NCBI GenBank assembly: GCA_965603365.1
Contig: CBFDCR010000010.1
Coordinates: 33,956 to 97,955 of the forward strand
DNA from: JAHELQ01 sp965603365
GTDB lineage: Bacteria > Acidobacteriota > Aminicenantia > UBA2199
Direction of reading: 5' to 3'
DNA: 64,000 bases
In this document: positions 25,848 to 35,186 of the stretch, in pieces
How the letters are laid out: each line of letters opens with the position of its first letter
Numbering within the stretch: the stretch's first letter is position 1
Notes under the pieces: model-generated
Told to the model about the DNA's origin: nothing
Database searches by the model: none
The model's input: only the letters and a program-made list of their open reading frames with translations
Made by a program: the position numbers and the translations under genes

Positions 25848-27086
25848 ATGAAGACCAAAAGAGGTAGACCGAATTTCCTGGCAATGCTGGGACCCGGCAT
25901 CGTGGTGGCGGCCACCGGCATCGGGGCCGGCGACATGATCGCCGCTGCGGTTTCCGGCGCCAAATACGGATTGGTACTGCTGTGGGCGGCGGCGCTGGGG
26001 GCAATCCTGAAGTTTTGCCTGAACGAAGGCATTGCCCGCTGGCAGTTGGCCACCGGCACCACTCTGCTGGAAGCCTGGGTGTCAAGATTTCACCGGGCGG
26101 TCTCGATCTACTTTATAATCTACCTCTTTCTGTGGTCCTTTATTGTGGCCGGGGCCCTCGTTGCCGCCTGCGGCCTGGCGGGTCACGCCCTGCTGCCGGT
26201 GCTGCCGGTGGAGGTCTGGGGCATCCTTCATTCCCTGGGGGCGGTGATTCTGGTATATTTCGGCCGCTACGCCGTGATCGAAAATATCATGAAATTCTTT
26301 ATTGCCTTGATGTTCCTGGTGGTTATCGCCAGCAGTGTTTTGGTGCAGCCGGACTGGTCGGCTGTTTTGGCTTCGATTTTCATCCCAACCGTTCCCGCCG
26401 GCTCGGGCAAATTCATTTTAGGCGTCATCGGCGGCGTGGGCGGCAGCGTCACCTTGCTGAGTTACGGCTACTGGATACGGGAGAAAAAGTGGAGGGGTGA
26501 CGCTTATGTAAAGAGGGCCAGGATCGACCTGGCGGTGGCCTATACCTTGACCGGCTTATTCGGCATTGCCATCATGATCATAGCCGCCGGGGTTAAACCG
26601 GAGGTGATGACCGGCAGTGAAATGGTCACCGGCCTGGCGGATCGGCTGGGCACTGCCACCGGTCCGCTGGGCAGAGGGATCTTCCTGGTGGGCTTCTGGG
26701 GTGCGGTCTTTTCCTCCATGTTAGGGGTCTGGCAGGGGGTGCCCTACCTGTTTGCCGACTTCATGAAGGTCTACCGGAACCGGCGGTTCGCTATCGAAAA
26801 AGAAGGGGATATTACCGCTTCAAAATATTATCGCCTCTATTTGCTCTACCTGGCCCTGCCGCCGCTGGTTCTCCTGTTTGCCGGCAAACCGGTCTGGATC
26901 GTGGTCATCTACTCGGTGGTGGGAGCCTTCTTCATGCCCTTTTTGGCCGGAAGTCTGCTCTACCTCAACAATAAGACGAATTGGCTCAAAAAAAGGAAAA
27001 ACCGCCTGGCCATTAATATCATGTTGACCCTCTCCCTGCTGCTCTTCCTCTACCTCTGCCTCAAAGAACTCCTGGAAAAGTTTTAA
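25848..27086 (+). CDS. Nramp-family-like membrane transporter without the canonical metal-site motifs
   Basis: About 412 residues with 11 or so hydrophobic helices of the Nramp/APC fold. ATG 25848 is chosen because AAGGAG at 25834-25839 is well spaced; a GTG at 25824 overlaps the upstream stop. In helix 1 the metal-binding DPGN of Nramp proteins is replaced by 'ATGIGAGDMIAAAVSG', and in helix 6 the MPH-type segment is replaced by 'GGVGGSVTLLSYGYW'. It belongs to the divergent bacterial Nramp-related group and may not carry Mn2+ or Fe2+. Co-transcription with a B12-radical SAM enzyme raises the possibility of a related organic or metal substrate; this is inference. Confidence 0.8.
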   Translation: MKTKRGRPNFLAMLGPGIVVAATGIGAGDMIAAAVSGAKYGLVLLWAAALGAILKFCLNEGIARWQLATGTTLLEAWVSRFHRAVSIYFIIYLFLWSFIVAGALVAACGLAGHALLPVLPVEVWGILHSLGAVILVYFGRYAVIENIMKFFIALMFLVVIASSVLVQPDWSAVLASIFIPTVPAGSGKFILGVIGGVGGSVTLLSYGYWIREKKWRGDAYVKRARIDLAVAYTLTGLFGIAIMIIAAGVKPEVMTGSEMVTGLADRLGTATGPLGRGIFLVGFWGAVFSSMLGVWQGVPYLFADFMKVYRNRRFAIEKEGDITASKYYRLYLLYLALPPLVLLFAGKPVWIVVIYSVVGAFFMPFLAGSLLYLNNKTNWLKKRKNRLAINIMLTLSLLLFLYLCLKELLEKF

Positions 27087-27279
27087 AGGGTTCAGACAGG
27101 GAGAATAAAAATTGGCCTGCCTTGATTTTTTGGTGTTTACATTTTAGAATGGGGGTCGGCAAAACCCCCGGCGCCGAAGTATTTAAGCAAGGGGCAACTG
27201 CAATACCCCCCTACTTGAATCTCTTGCCTAACTCATCCACAATCGTATCGCAGCCCGGCTTACCCAGCTATAGATGAAA

Positions 27280-27350
27280 GTTCCCCCATTTTTCAAAAAC
27301 CACAGATTCCTCACTTTGGGGTTTTGGGCTTTGTTTTGGGGTAACTCCAG
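27280..27350 (+). repeat. Dispersed ~73-bp intergenic repeat, copy B
   Basis: Second copy of the element at 7547-7619, here on the plus strand and ending with the shared TTTTGGGGTAACTCCAG. It lies in the 354-base gap between the transporter and the broken ATPase gene. The rest of that gap (27087-27279) holds no intact gene. A minus-strand frame there ends in LGKPGCDTIVDELGKRFK (about 27215-27270), probably the C-terminal scrap of a lost gene I cannot identify. Confidence 0.55.
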
Positions 27351-27440
27351 GGGTGTCCCCGGAAAGTATTCGCTTTGAGACTCACCCGGCTGCGATTCCA
27401 CTTTGTTTGCGGATTTTTATAAAACAACAAGGACTACAGC

Positions 27441-27953
27441 GTGTTTGTCGGCCGGAAGAAGGAATTAAAATTATTAGAAGAGGCGTACCGGTCTCCGAAG
27501 GCAGAGATGGTGGTCGTCTACGGCAGGAGGCGGATCGGTAAGAGCAGCCTGGTCAAAAAGTTTTCTGAAGGTAAACCCTACTTTTACAAATTTGAAGCCA
27601 TCGAAGGCGAAAAGAGTGCGGGTCAAATCAGCCATTTCACGGCACAGCTAAAGGAATAGCTGAAAGATCCGGTCCTGAACGAGCTGCAGTGGATGGCGGC
27701 CGGCAGGATCACCCTGGAATTTCTCCTTACATGTGTTTTTCTGCCCACGGTTTAATGGTAAACGAAGTCCAACGCATCTTTTACAGCCAGTTCCTGGGGG
27801 GCCAAACCTACAAAAAAATCGCCTTCTTGTTGAAATCGGGCCTGCACCATCGAAAAAGCCCTCATCAGCCTATACGGCCCGGATGATTCTCTAAAAGATT
27901 CCCGCTATTTCGATCATTACATTACTTTAGATGAGCTCTTCCGGGGTCATTGA
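27441..27953 (+). pseudogene. Broken AAA ATPase gene (ATPase_2/DUF234 type)
   Basis: The frame opens with MFVGRKKELKLLEEAYRSPK and a P-loop 'VYGRRRIGKSSLVKKF', the usual start of archaeal/bacterial ATPase_2 proteins. A TAG at 27657-27659 interrupts it after 72 codons. The same frame resumes (LKDPVLNELQWMAAGRITLE) to a second stop. A shifted frame then reads VNEVQRIFYSQFLGGQTYKK, matching the later winged-helix region of the same family, and ends in DELFRGH at 27953. Most of the ATPase core is deleted. Intact members are about 450 residues and of uncertain, often mobile, function. Its end overlaps the convergent SNF2 helicase gene. Confidence 0.75.
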
Positions 27954-30900
27954 AATAGTCGGATGATCTCCTCTTTGCCGAGGTTTTTGAAAATCTTAGC
28001 ATCGGCGGTGATGAGGTTTTCCACCAGCTCTTTTTTCTGATTTTGCAGTTCCAGCATCTTCTCCTCGATGGAATCCTCCACCACCATGCGGTAAACGATC
28101 ACCCGTTTGCTCTGGCCGATGCGGTGGGAACGGTCGATGGCCTGCGCCTCCACCGCCGGGTTCCACCAGGGATCGAAGATAATCACGTAGTCCGCCGCCG
28201 TCAGGTTGATGGCCACCCCGCCGGCCTTGAGGCTGAGCAGGAAGGCACCGATCTTTTTGTTCTGTTGAAAGGCCTGGATCATCTTCTGGCGTTTTTTCAC
28301 ATCCACCGAGCCGTCGATATAGGAATAACGGATCTGTTCCCGTTCAAAATAGGCCCGCAGGATCTTTAACACCTCCACAAACTGGGAAAAGATCAACACC
28401 TTGTGGCCCTCCGTCAGTATATCCTCCATCAGCCCGGTGAAGTGGTCGAATTTTACTGAGGGAGTTTTTTCATATTCCTTCCGTACCAGTTGGGGGAAGA
28501 GGCACAATTGCCTTAACCGCAGCATGCCTTCCAGGATCTTCATCGACGATTGGGCCACCCCCCTGACATCGATCTCCCTGTCGATTTCTTCTCGATAATA
28601 GGCAGCCAGTTGGGCATACAACCGGAGCTGCTGCTCTTCCATCTTGAGCCTGGTGACGACCTCCGACTTGGGGGGAAGCTCGGTTTCCACCTGCTCCTTT
28701 TTGCGCCGCAGCACGAAGGGAAAGATCATCTGCCGCAACATGTCGGCTCGAACTTTGTCCCTGTGTTTCTCCAGGGGGACGGCAAACTGGTGTGAAAACC
28801 ACGGGCGGGTTCCCAGGAAACCGGGAATCAAAAAGTCAAACAGGGACCACAGCTCCAGGCTGCTGTTCTCCACCGGCGTGCCGCTCAAGGCGAGCCGGTG
28901 GCGGGCCGTTAAAATCTTTACCGCCTTGGCCGTCTGGGACGAAAAATTCTTGATGTTCTGGGATTCATCCAGTACAACGTAATCAAAGTCATAGCCGCTA
29001 AACAATTCGATGTCGTTTCTTAAGGTGGCATAGCTGGTGATGAGCAGATCATATTTTTTCCATGACTGCGAATCCTTTTCCCTGTTTACTCCCAGATGGA
29101 TGCAGCGGGTTAATTCCGGGGTAAATTTGTCGATCTCAACTTCCCAGTTGGGAATCGCCGAGACCGGGACTACCAGGAGACAGGTGGTCAACTCTTTTTT
29201 TTCTTTTAAGGACTGCAGCAGCGCCAGGGTCTGCACCGTCTTACCCAGCCCCATGTCGTCGGCCAGGCAGCCGGCCAGGCCGTAATCGTGGAGAAAATAG
29301 AGCCAGCAAAAGCCGGCCTGCTGATAGGGCCGCAGTTCTCCGCTGAATTGCTTCGAAAGTTTATAATCGGGAATCTTTTTAAATTGTTCCAGTTTTTTGG
29401 CCTGCAGCAATTTTTCCTTCAGCCTGGGGATGTCGTCCATCCGTTGATCGTAGAGTGCGTCGATGAGGACATAGTTCTCCGAGGGGACGCGAAAAATATG
29501 GCCCCGCTGCTCGGCATATTGAGCCAACCGTTCCAATTTGCGGATGTCTTCGGGGGTGACCAGGTGCAGCATGCCTCCTCGATCGGTGATCATGCGGTTC
29601 TCAAAATCCACAGACTCGATTTCCAGGTCTTCGCCGGTGGCCCCGTCCCGGAGCAGAGGCTTAAATTCCAGCCACTTGATGCCCGAATGGATTTGAATCC
29701 ATAACTGGCCGCTGCTGTAACCGACAAATCGCTTCCAGCGGGAGTGGTAGATTTTAAACCCTTTTTTCAAATATTTGGGCCCGCTCTCCACCAGCCAGGT
29801 GTACTCGTCCTCCCCGGAAAATTCAAAATAATAGGTGGTGGCCTTACTCCAATAATCGTATTCCATCCCCACATCCAGCAAGGCATCACTCTTTACAAAA
29901 TTGATACACGTCTCTTCAAAGGCCCGGTCCCTGTCAAAACCATATATGTGCATCTGCTTTTCGGGATTGTCTTTTTTAAATTGTTCCACCACGCTGTCGT
30001 AGTCGAACTCAATCTCGACCCGTTTTTCCCTATCCCCATAAACATTCGCCTCGAGAATCTTTAAAATCGGCACAGGCAAAAAAGTGAGCCGGTATTTTTT
30101 CAGCAGTTTTGCCTCCACCAGCAGGAATTCCGATTCTACAGCCTTTAGTGCCGCCGACACCTCTTCAAAATCATGAAGGTGAAATCCCCGCTGGAAATTC
30201 AGGAATCGAAAAAAACGGGAAAGGTGCTCGGGATTTTCGGCAGCGGCGAAGTAGGGCTGCCCGTCGGGGGTACGCAAAAATATAAACTCCCGGCTGTAAT
30301 CAACCTGGACCCGGTAGCGATCCGCCGCGTCCAGTATGTCCCCGGTGTCGGTGACGCACGTTAACCAGATGTGGAAAAGCGAGTTTTCATACAGAGACGG
30401 GGCAAAGCGGACGGTCACTTTTTTCAGTCGGACTTTTTTCAGCGGTAAGTACTGTTTGAGCCGCTCATCCAACTGGCAAAATGTCAACTCATCGGCTAAG
30501 GAGAAAATCTCCCGGGCGATCTTGCCAAAATATATATTTCTGACCGCCTCCATCTTGACGGGATTTTTCTGCCGTCGGCCGTCTAAGGAAATATGTTGAT
30601 GCAAAAATTCCTTCAGGGTCTCGGGCATCCCGGTTAAATCGCATTGTTCGATCTGGGAGGGGATGGCCCTCTTGGGGGCACCCGGCCGGCCGTCCCTTTT
30701 AGTCGGGACGACCAGGAACTCGAAGCGGAGGGGCTCGTTTTGCTCATGGGGAATCACCAGGTTCCAGGCCAGTTTTGCTTTGGGAGGCGGCGGTTTTGCC
30801 GTTTCCGGCAGGCTTGCCGGCTGCAAAAGTTTCAGACTATGCCGGGGCGAAGGTAAGATATTGACATCCTCATCCATCAGTTTGGGCTTGATTTCCTTAA

Positions 30901-31375
30901 CCCGCACCTCCTGGTTGATGATATCAAAGTCAAAAGCCTCGATTTTCTTTTTATGGGCGACCTCCGCCTGCTTGTGGTTGTGGATTTCCCGTTTCACCTC
31001 TTTGTAGAGATCCTTTACTTTCCCCTCAAGCTTCATGGTATTTTCACAGCGATTATTCAGAAAATAGACGGCCGCCCTCATAAAGATGGCCCGGCGCCCC
31101 GGGTCGATATTTTTGTCGGTGTAGACGAAGCTGATGGGATCTTTTCGCTCAAAGGCATGATACAGGAAGAGAATGGCGCCGTAGTGAACCGCCCGGTCAT
31201 AAAAATCCCGGTAAATATAGAGATAATAATTTTCCCCCATCTCGGCAAAGGCCCCGTACAATATCATCTTCCGGTAGTCGCTCTTCCGGCCGGCCCCGTG
31301 GTAATAGAAGCCGCCGCTCACATTAGCGAATTCCAGCCGAAGCAGCAGTTCTTTGAAATTTCGGTTCATCTTCAT
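27947..31375 (-). CDS. SNF2-family DEAD-like helicase
   Basis: 1142 residues. The C-terminal ~450 residues are a complete SNF2 ATPase: motif I 'LADDMGLGKTVQTLALLQ' near residue 710, motif II 'VVLDESQNIKN' (DESQ in place of DEAH), motif III 'ALSGTPVENSSLELWSLFDF', 'VLIFSQFVEVLKIL', and motif VI 'AIDRSHRIGQSKRV'. The first ~650 residues are a poorly conserved region with no recognised nuclease motif and a Pro-rich linker near 190-205. Bacterial SNF2 proteins of the HepA type remodel protein-nucleic acid complexes, and some serve in defence islands. A broken ATPase lies at its 3' side and a HAD hydrolase 15 bases upstream. Confidence 0.92.
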   Translation of the reverse strand: MKMNRNFKELLLRLEFANVSGGFYYHGAGRKSDYRKMILYGAFAEMGENYYLYIYRDFYDRAVHYGAILFLYHAFERKDPISFVYTDKNIDPGRRAIFMRAAVYFLNNRCENTMKLEGKVKDLYKEVKREIHNHKQAEVAHKKKIEAFDFDIINQEVRVKEIKPKLMDEDVNILPSPRHSLKLLQPASLPETAKPPPPKAKLAWNLVIPHEQNEPLRFEFLVVPTKRDGRPGAPKRAIPSQIEQCDLTGMPETLKEFLHQHISLDGRRQKNPVKMEAVRNIYFGKIAREIFSLADELTFCQLDERLKQYLPLKKVRLKKVTVRFAPSLYENSLFHIWLTCVTDTGDILDAADRYRVQVDYSREFIFLRTPDGQPYFAAAENPEHLSRFFRFLNFQRGFHLHDFEEVSAALKAVESEFLLVEAKLLKKYRLTFLPVPILKILEANVYGDREKRVEIEFDYDSVVEQFKKDNPEKQMHIYGFDRDRAFEETCINFVKSDALLDVGMEYDYWSKATTYYFEFSGEDEYTWLVESGPKYLKKGFKIYHSRWKRFVGYSSGQLWIQIHSGIKWLEFKPLLRDGATGEDLEIESVDFENRMITDRGGMLHLVTPEDIRKLERLAQYAEQRGHIFRVPSENYVLIDALYDQRMDDIPRLKEKLLQAKKLEQFKKIPDYKLSKQFSGELRPYQQAGFCWLYFLHDYGLAGCLADDMGLGKTVQTLALLQSLKEKKELTTCLLVVPVSAIPNWEVEIDKFTPELTRCIHLGVNREKDSQSWKKYDLLITSYATLRNDIELFSGYDFDYVVLDESQNIKNFSSQTAKAVKILTARHRLALSGTPVENSSLELWSLFDFLIPGFLGTRPWFSHQFAVPLEKHRDKVRADMLRQMIFPFVLRRKKEQVETELPPKSEVVTRLKMEEQQLRLYAQLAAYYREEIDREIDVRGVAQSSMKILEGMLRLRQLCLFPQLVRKEYEKTPSVKFDHFTGLMEDILTEGHKVLIFSQFVEVLKILRAYFEREQIRYSYIDGSVDVKKRQKMIQAFQQNKKIGAFLLSLKAGGVAINLTAADYVIIFDPWWNPAVEAQAIDRSHRIGQSKRVIVYRMVVEDSIEEKMLELQNQKKELVENLITADAKIFKNLGKEEIIRLFQ

Positions 31376-31390
31376 GTCAGAACCGTACCC

Positions 31391-32071
31391 TCAGGCCAGA
31401 ATAAATTTCCTCAGACCCGCCACGGTCTCGAAGTAGTCCAGGCAGTGGTCTTCCATGTATTTCCGTATCTGGGGAATCCGGTGGCCCCAACCGGCCGCCA
31501 CCACGGGAACGCCGGTGGCTTTGGACATCGTTACACCCGGTTTGAGATCGTCCACCACCAGGGCTTCCGACGGGTCAAGGTGGTAGGTTTCCAATATCCG
31601 TTCCACCGGGAAAGGGCTGGGTTTGCGCTGCTCTTCATTGCTTACCCAGCCGAAGATCATATCCGGCAGCAGTTCCTCAGATTCTCTATCTTTGCCGTTG
31701 GCCCGATAGTGCTTTTCGATGATATCGGACTCCGAATGGGAGACCACGGTGATGATGCCGCCCCGCTGCCGGTACTCCTGCAGCATCTGCCGAAACCCCG
31801 GGAAAAACAGCGGTATGCGGCTTTCGGTAAACCTGCGCCAGACCCGGTATTCGGTCTCCAATTCCGCCCCTGTCATGCCCAGTTCTTTGCTCAAGTAATT
31901 CATGATACCGGGATCAAAATTCTTCAAAAACCAGCCTTCCAGGCTGATCGGCTTCAGGTGGGGCCGCATCAATCGCATGGCCTCCAGGTGGGCCGGATAG
32001 TGCACCTGGAGGGTGCTCTCCACCGCCGTATCGTCATGATCCAGGATCAAACACTTATACCGAAGTTCCAC
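31391..32071 (-). CDS. HAD-superfamily hydrolase
   Basis: 226 residues. Motif I is 'LILDHDDTAVES' (the nucleophile Asp and the +2 Asp in DHDDT), motif II is the Ser in 'ITVVSHSESD', motif III the Lys in 'EEQRKPSPFP', and motif IV 'ALVVDDLKPG'. A helical cap (about 20-95) puts it in the phosphoglycolate-phosphatase-like subgroup I. The substrate is unknown. The start is GTG 32071. It precedes the SNF2 gene by 15 bases and is probably co-transcribed. Confidence 0.85.
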   Translation of the reverse strand: MELRYKCLILDHDDTAVESTLQVHYPAHLEAMRLMRPHLKPISLEGWFLKNFDPGIMNYLSKELGMTGAELETEYRVWRRFTESRIPLFFPGFRQMLQEYRQRGGIITVVSHSESDIIEKHYRANGKDRESEELLPDMIFGWVSNEEQRKPSPFPVERILETYHLDPSEALVVDDLKPGVTMSKATGVPVVAAGWGHRIPQIRKYMEDHCLDYFETVAGLRKFILA

Positions 32072-32160
32072 ATCCTATTTTACACCATTCCCCTCTCCTT
32101 GTAAAACAATATTCAAACCTGTAATAAGATTTGTAGCTTATTTCCAAAAAAAGATGAAGA

Positions 32161-32235
32161 TACCCGGACATGAACCCCCTGCTCCGCCGAAGTATTAAGG
32201 CGGCATCTGCATCAAGGGGGGTGGTAAAATGTCCG
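32161..32235 (+). pseudogene. Second C-terminal remnant of a MntA-like nucleotidyltransferase
   Basis: The plus strand reads YPDMNPLLRRSIKAASASRG. Bases 32166-32214 match 8329-8377 at 43 of 49 positions, where the same frame reads DMKSLLRRSIKEAFAS and is followed by a HepT start. Nothing of the catalytic domain or of HepT survives here. The scrap sits between the HAD and recN genes. Confidence 0.45.
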
Positions 32236-32253
32236 ATGATGAGTCAAAAATTA

Positions 32254-33876
32254 TTAGACTTTTCTCTTTTGCAGGAGGTTGTGGGCGGCTTTGTAGACGT
32301 CTTCGTTGACGGCACTGCCGGCCATCAGGCGGGCAATCTCGGAGATCCGTTCTTCATCGCTTAATTCCCTGGTGGAACTGAAGGTCTGGTCGTTATTAAA
32401 TTCCTTGTTGATCAAGAAATGGCGATCGGCAAAGGAGGCAATCTGCGGCAGGTGGGAGATGCAGATCACCTGGTTGGCGGCGGCGATCTTTCTCAATTTT
32501 TCCCCCACAAACTCGGCAGTCTTGCCGCCGATACCGGAATCGATCTCGTCGAAAATATAGGTGGAGAATCGCTTGTCGTCGATCAACGATTTTAATACCA
32601 GCATCAACCGGGACATCTCGCCGCCGGAAGCCGCATCCTGAATCCGGGCCGGTTCCTGGCCGGGATTGGAGGTGAAATAAAATTCGATCCGGTCGGTCCC
32701 CCTGTCGGACACATTCCGGGCAGTCGGCTCGACCTCATCGATCCGGACCACGAACCTGGCCTTCTCCATCTCCAGCCGGGACAACTCGTCCCCGATCACC
32801 CGGCCTAAGTCCGCTGCCTTTTGCCGCCGCTTCTCCCGCAGGGCACTATTCAACTCTTTATAGCGTACCAATAGCTGCTCCATCTCCTTCTGTTTGTCCT
32901 GAACAGAAAACTCAAGATTCAGCAGCGCCTCCCGTTCCCGGGCCAGCGCCTCCCGTCGGTCCAGCAATTCATCCAGGCTAAGCCGGTACTTCGCCTTCAG
33001 CCGATTCAGCCCCGACAGCGTATCCTCGACTTTACTCAATTCCTCTTCATCGTATTCCACGCCGCCGATAATGTTGGATAGAGTGGCCGAAAGTTCGGGC
33101 AGGAGGCGGTAAAACCGGTCGATCTCATCAGCAAAGGCAGAGAGTTCCGGATATATGCCCTGCAAAAAGCGAATGTCCTTTTGCAGGTCGGCAGTGGTAT
33201 TGTAAATCGATTCTTCCTTCTGGTAAAAATCGTCCACCAGTTTGTTGGCCGACGAGAGAATTTCTTCGGCCGAAGTGAGTATTTTATACCGCTGCTCCAC
33301 CTGCTCGTCGTCCCCCTTTTTCATCTCCAGTCCATCGATCTCGGAGATTTGAAAGGAGATAAAATCCAGTTTCTCATTCACCTCTTTGCTCTTTTGCCGC
33401 AATTCGTCCAGTTCTTTACCGGATCGTTTCAACTGTTGGTATACCCCGGATAACTCATTTAACAATTCCCGGCTGCGGGCAAATTGATCCAGATAGAGGC
33501 CGTGATTCGCCGGGTTGAGCAAGAACACATGTTCGCTCTGGCCGTAAATGGTGAGCAGCGTCAGGGCCTTTTCTTTTAGCTTTTCAAAGGGGATCAGGTC
33601 GCCGTTGAAAAATGACAGGGTCTTGCGCCGGCCCATTTCACGCCGAAAAATAAACTCCTCTTCACCGCCGCTAAATTGGGCCTCCACGATCAACTGGTCT
33701 TTGCCGTTGCGGATGGCGTTTTCCGCTATCCGGGGTTTTAAAAACAGGGAGATGGCATCGACCAGAATGGATTTTCCGGCACCGGTCTCACCGGTAAAGA
33801 CATTAAGCCCCGGGGAGAAGCAGATCTCCACCTTCTCCACCACGGCAAAATTCTCGACCCTCAAGTAGGACAGCAT
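32254..33876 (-). CDS. recN: DNA repair protein RecN
   Basis: 540 residues, the usual RecN length. SMC-like architecture: N-terminal Walker A 'TGETGAGKSILVDA' (about 28-42), a long coiled-coil middle (about 155-350), signature 'DAASGGEMSRLMLVLK', Walker B 'TYIFDEIDSGIGG', and 'QVICISHLPQIAS' near the end. RecN acts in double-strand-break repair with RecA. Its ATG overlaps the stop of the subtilase gene (TGATG), implying coupling. It is the last gene of a barrel-subtilase-recN operon, an unusual partner set for a cytoplasmic repair protein. Confidence 0.96.
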   Translation of the reverse strand: MLSYLRVENFAVVEKVEICFSPGLNVFTGETGAGKSILVDAISLFLKPRIAENAIRNGKDQLIVEAQFSGGEEEFIFRREMGRRKTLSFFNGDLIPFEKLKEKALTLLTIYGQSEHVFLLNPANHGLYLDQFARSRELLNELSGVYQQLKRSGKELDELRQKSKEVNEKLDFISFQISEIDGLEMKKGDDEQVEQRYKILTSAEEILSSANKLVDDFYQKEESIYNTTADLQKDIRFLQGIYPELSAFADEIDRFYRLLPELSATLSNIIGGVEYDEEELSKVEDTLSGLNRLKAKYRLSLDELLDRREALAREREALLNLEFSVQDKQKEMEQLLVRYKELNSALREKRRQKAADLGRVIGDELSRLEMEKARFVVRIDEVEPTARNVSDRGTDRIEFYFTSNPGQEPARIQDAASGGEMSRLMLVLKSLIDDKRFSTYIFDEIDSGIGGKTAEFVGEKLRKIAAANQVICISHLPQIASFADRHFLINKEFNNDQTFSSTRELSDEERISEIARLMAGSAVNEDVYKAAHNLLQKRKV

Positions 33877-35177
33877 CAGTCTAATTTATAGGGAGCCAGC
33901 AAAGTGTGTAAATTGATCCTGCCGTAACCCATCCGCTCGTCCACCCCCGGCAGTACCGATGCGTTCACATCGTCTGCCGTGATCTTGATGAGTTCCATCA
34001 CCTCGGCGTTGGTCAGAAAGGGTTTGTAAGCCCAGAGGAGAGCCGCCGCTCCGGCCACAAAGGGGGCAGAAAAGGAGGTGCCCGACTTGTAACCGTAGCG
34101 GTCCAGGTATTGCGGGGCAAAGGGAGAATACCAGGCGCCCCTCACCTCGTCCCCCGGGGCCGCCACATCCACCTGGGGGCCGTAATTAGACCAGGCCGGC
34201 ACCTGGTCATGGGCATCGGTGGCCGCCACCGCCAGGCAGTATTCATCATAGCCGGCAGGGTAAATCACCGGTCCCCCCTGGTTACCGGCAGAACCAACAA
34301 TCACACAGCCCTTCTCAAACGCATAGCGGCAGGCCTCTTCCAGTATAAAACTCGGGCTCCTGCCCCCTAAGCTGAGGTTGATGACCCGGGCACCGTTGTC
34401 GGCGGCAAAACGAATAGCGGCCGCTATATCGAGGTAAGAGCCGGCACCGCTGCTGCGCACACACTTAATGGGCATGACCCTGGCGTGCCAGCAGACCCCG
34501 GCAATGCCTACGCCATTATCGGTCTGGGCCGCGGCAATGGAGGCCACGAAGGTGCCGTGACCATGGTCATCGTAGGCATCGGGACCATCGTTAATAAAAT
34601 TATAACCCGCCGCCATTTTCCCGGCCAGATCCTCATGGCCCCCGGCCACGCCGGTATCCAGCACCGCGATCACCACATCCCCCTCGCCGGTGGTCCAATC
34701 CCAGGCCTCGGCGGCCTTGATGTCGCTGCCGGCGCTGCCCTCAAGAGGCGGGTTCTCCCGGAAGAGTTGACCGGTGTTAAGCAAGGCGTATTGATACTTA
34801 AAATCAGGATCGTTGGGGATGGTTTCGTAAATATAAGCCATATAGTTGAAGGAGACCTTCTCCACCGATGCCTCCCGCAGCAGTCGGCCCTTTAAATCTT
34901 CCAGGTCGACCCCTTCACCGGTCGCGACCACATAATAGCCTGTATAGGGATGAAATTGTATATCTTGAATCTCTTCACCATATCTTTTCACAAATCCCAG
35001 GTGGAAATCAGCCATTTCACCGCCTCCGGGGAATCGTTCGGACAATTTTGCCGGGGCGGAAATTTTGAGAATCAGTTGGCGGCCCTGATACAGATCGTCA
35101 CCCTCCGTAGGGGCCTCGAACGAAACATTAAAAATAAACATCCCGGCCAGCACGATTAAAAGAATCCTTTTTGCCAT
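33876..35177 (-). CDS. Secreted subtilisin-like serine peptidase (S8)
   Basis: 433 residues with a signal peptide (about 1-25). A pro-region resembling inhibitor I9 runs to about 120. The catalytic triad is complete: Asp in 'VIAVLDTGVAGGHEDL', His in 'YDDHGHGTFVASIAA', Ser in 'SGTSFSAPFVAGAAALL'. An Asn oxyanion residue lies in 'IVGSAGNQGG'. It is probably an exported protein-degrading enzyme. It is the middle gene of an operon, 9 bases after the barrel gene and overlapping recN by one base. Confidence 0.95.
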   Translation of the reverse strand: MAKRILLIVLAGMFIFNVSFEAPTEGDDLYQGRQLILKISAPAKLSERFPGGGEMADFHLGFVKRYGEEIQDIQFHPYTGYYVVATGEGVDLEDLKGRLLREASVEKVSFNYMAYIYETIPNDPDFKYQYALLNTGQLFRENPPLEGSAGSDIKAAEAWDWTTGEGDVVIAVLDTGVAGGHEDLAGKMAAGYNFINDGPDAYDDHGHGTFVASIAAAQTDNGVGIAGVCWHARVMPIKCVRSSGAGSYLDIAAAIRFAADNGARVINLSLGGRSPSFILEEACRYAFEKGCVIVGSAGNQGGPVIYPAGYDEYCLAVAATDAHDQVPAWSNYGPQVDVAAPGDEVRGAWYSPFAPQYLDRYGYKSGTSFSAPFVAGAAALLWAYKPFLTNAEVMELIKITADDVNASVLPGVDERMGYGRINLHTLLAPYKLD

Positions 35178-35186
35178 GTCGATCTC

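Noticed and set aside
27160..27190. Third copy of the MNT C-terminal repeat (CGCCGAAGTATT followed by AAG)
   Set aside because: Only about a dozen bases match and the reading frame does not continue.
30953..32104. A 383-codon frame antisense to the SNF2 and HAD genes
   Set aside because: It spans two well-supported genes on the other strand and contains no recognisable domain.
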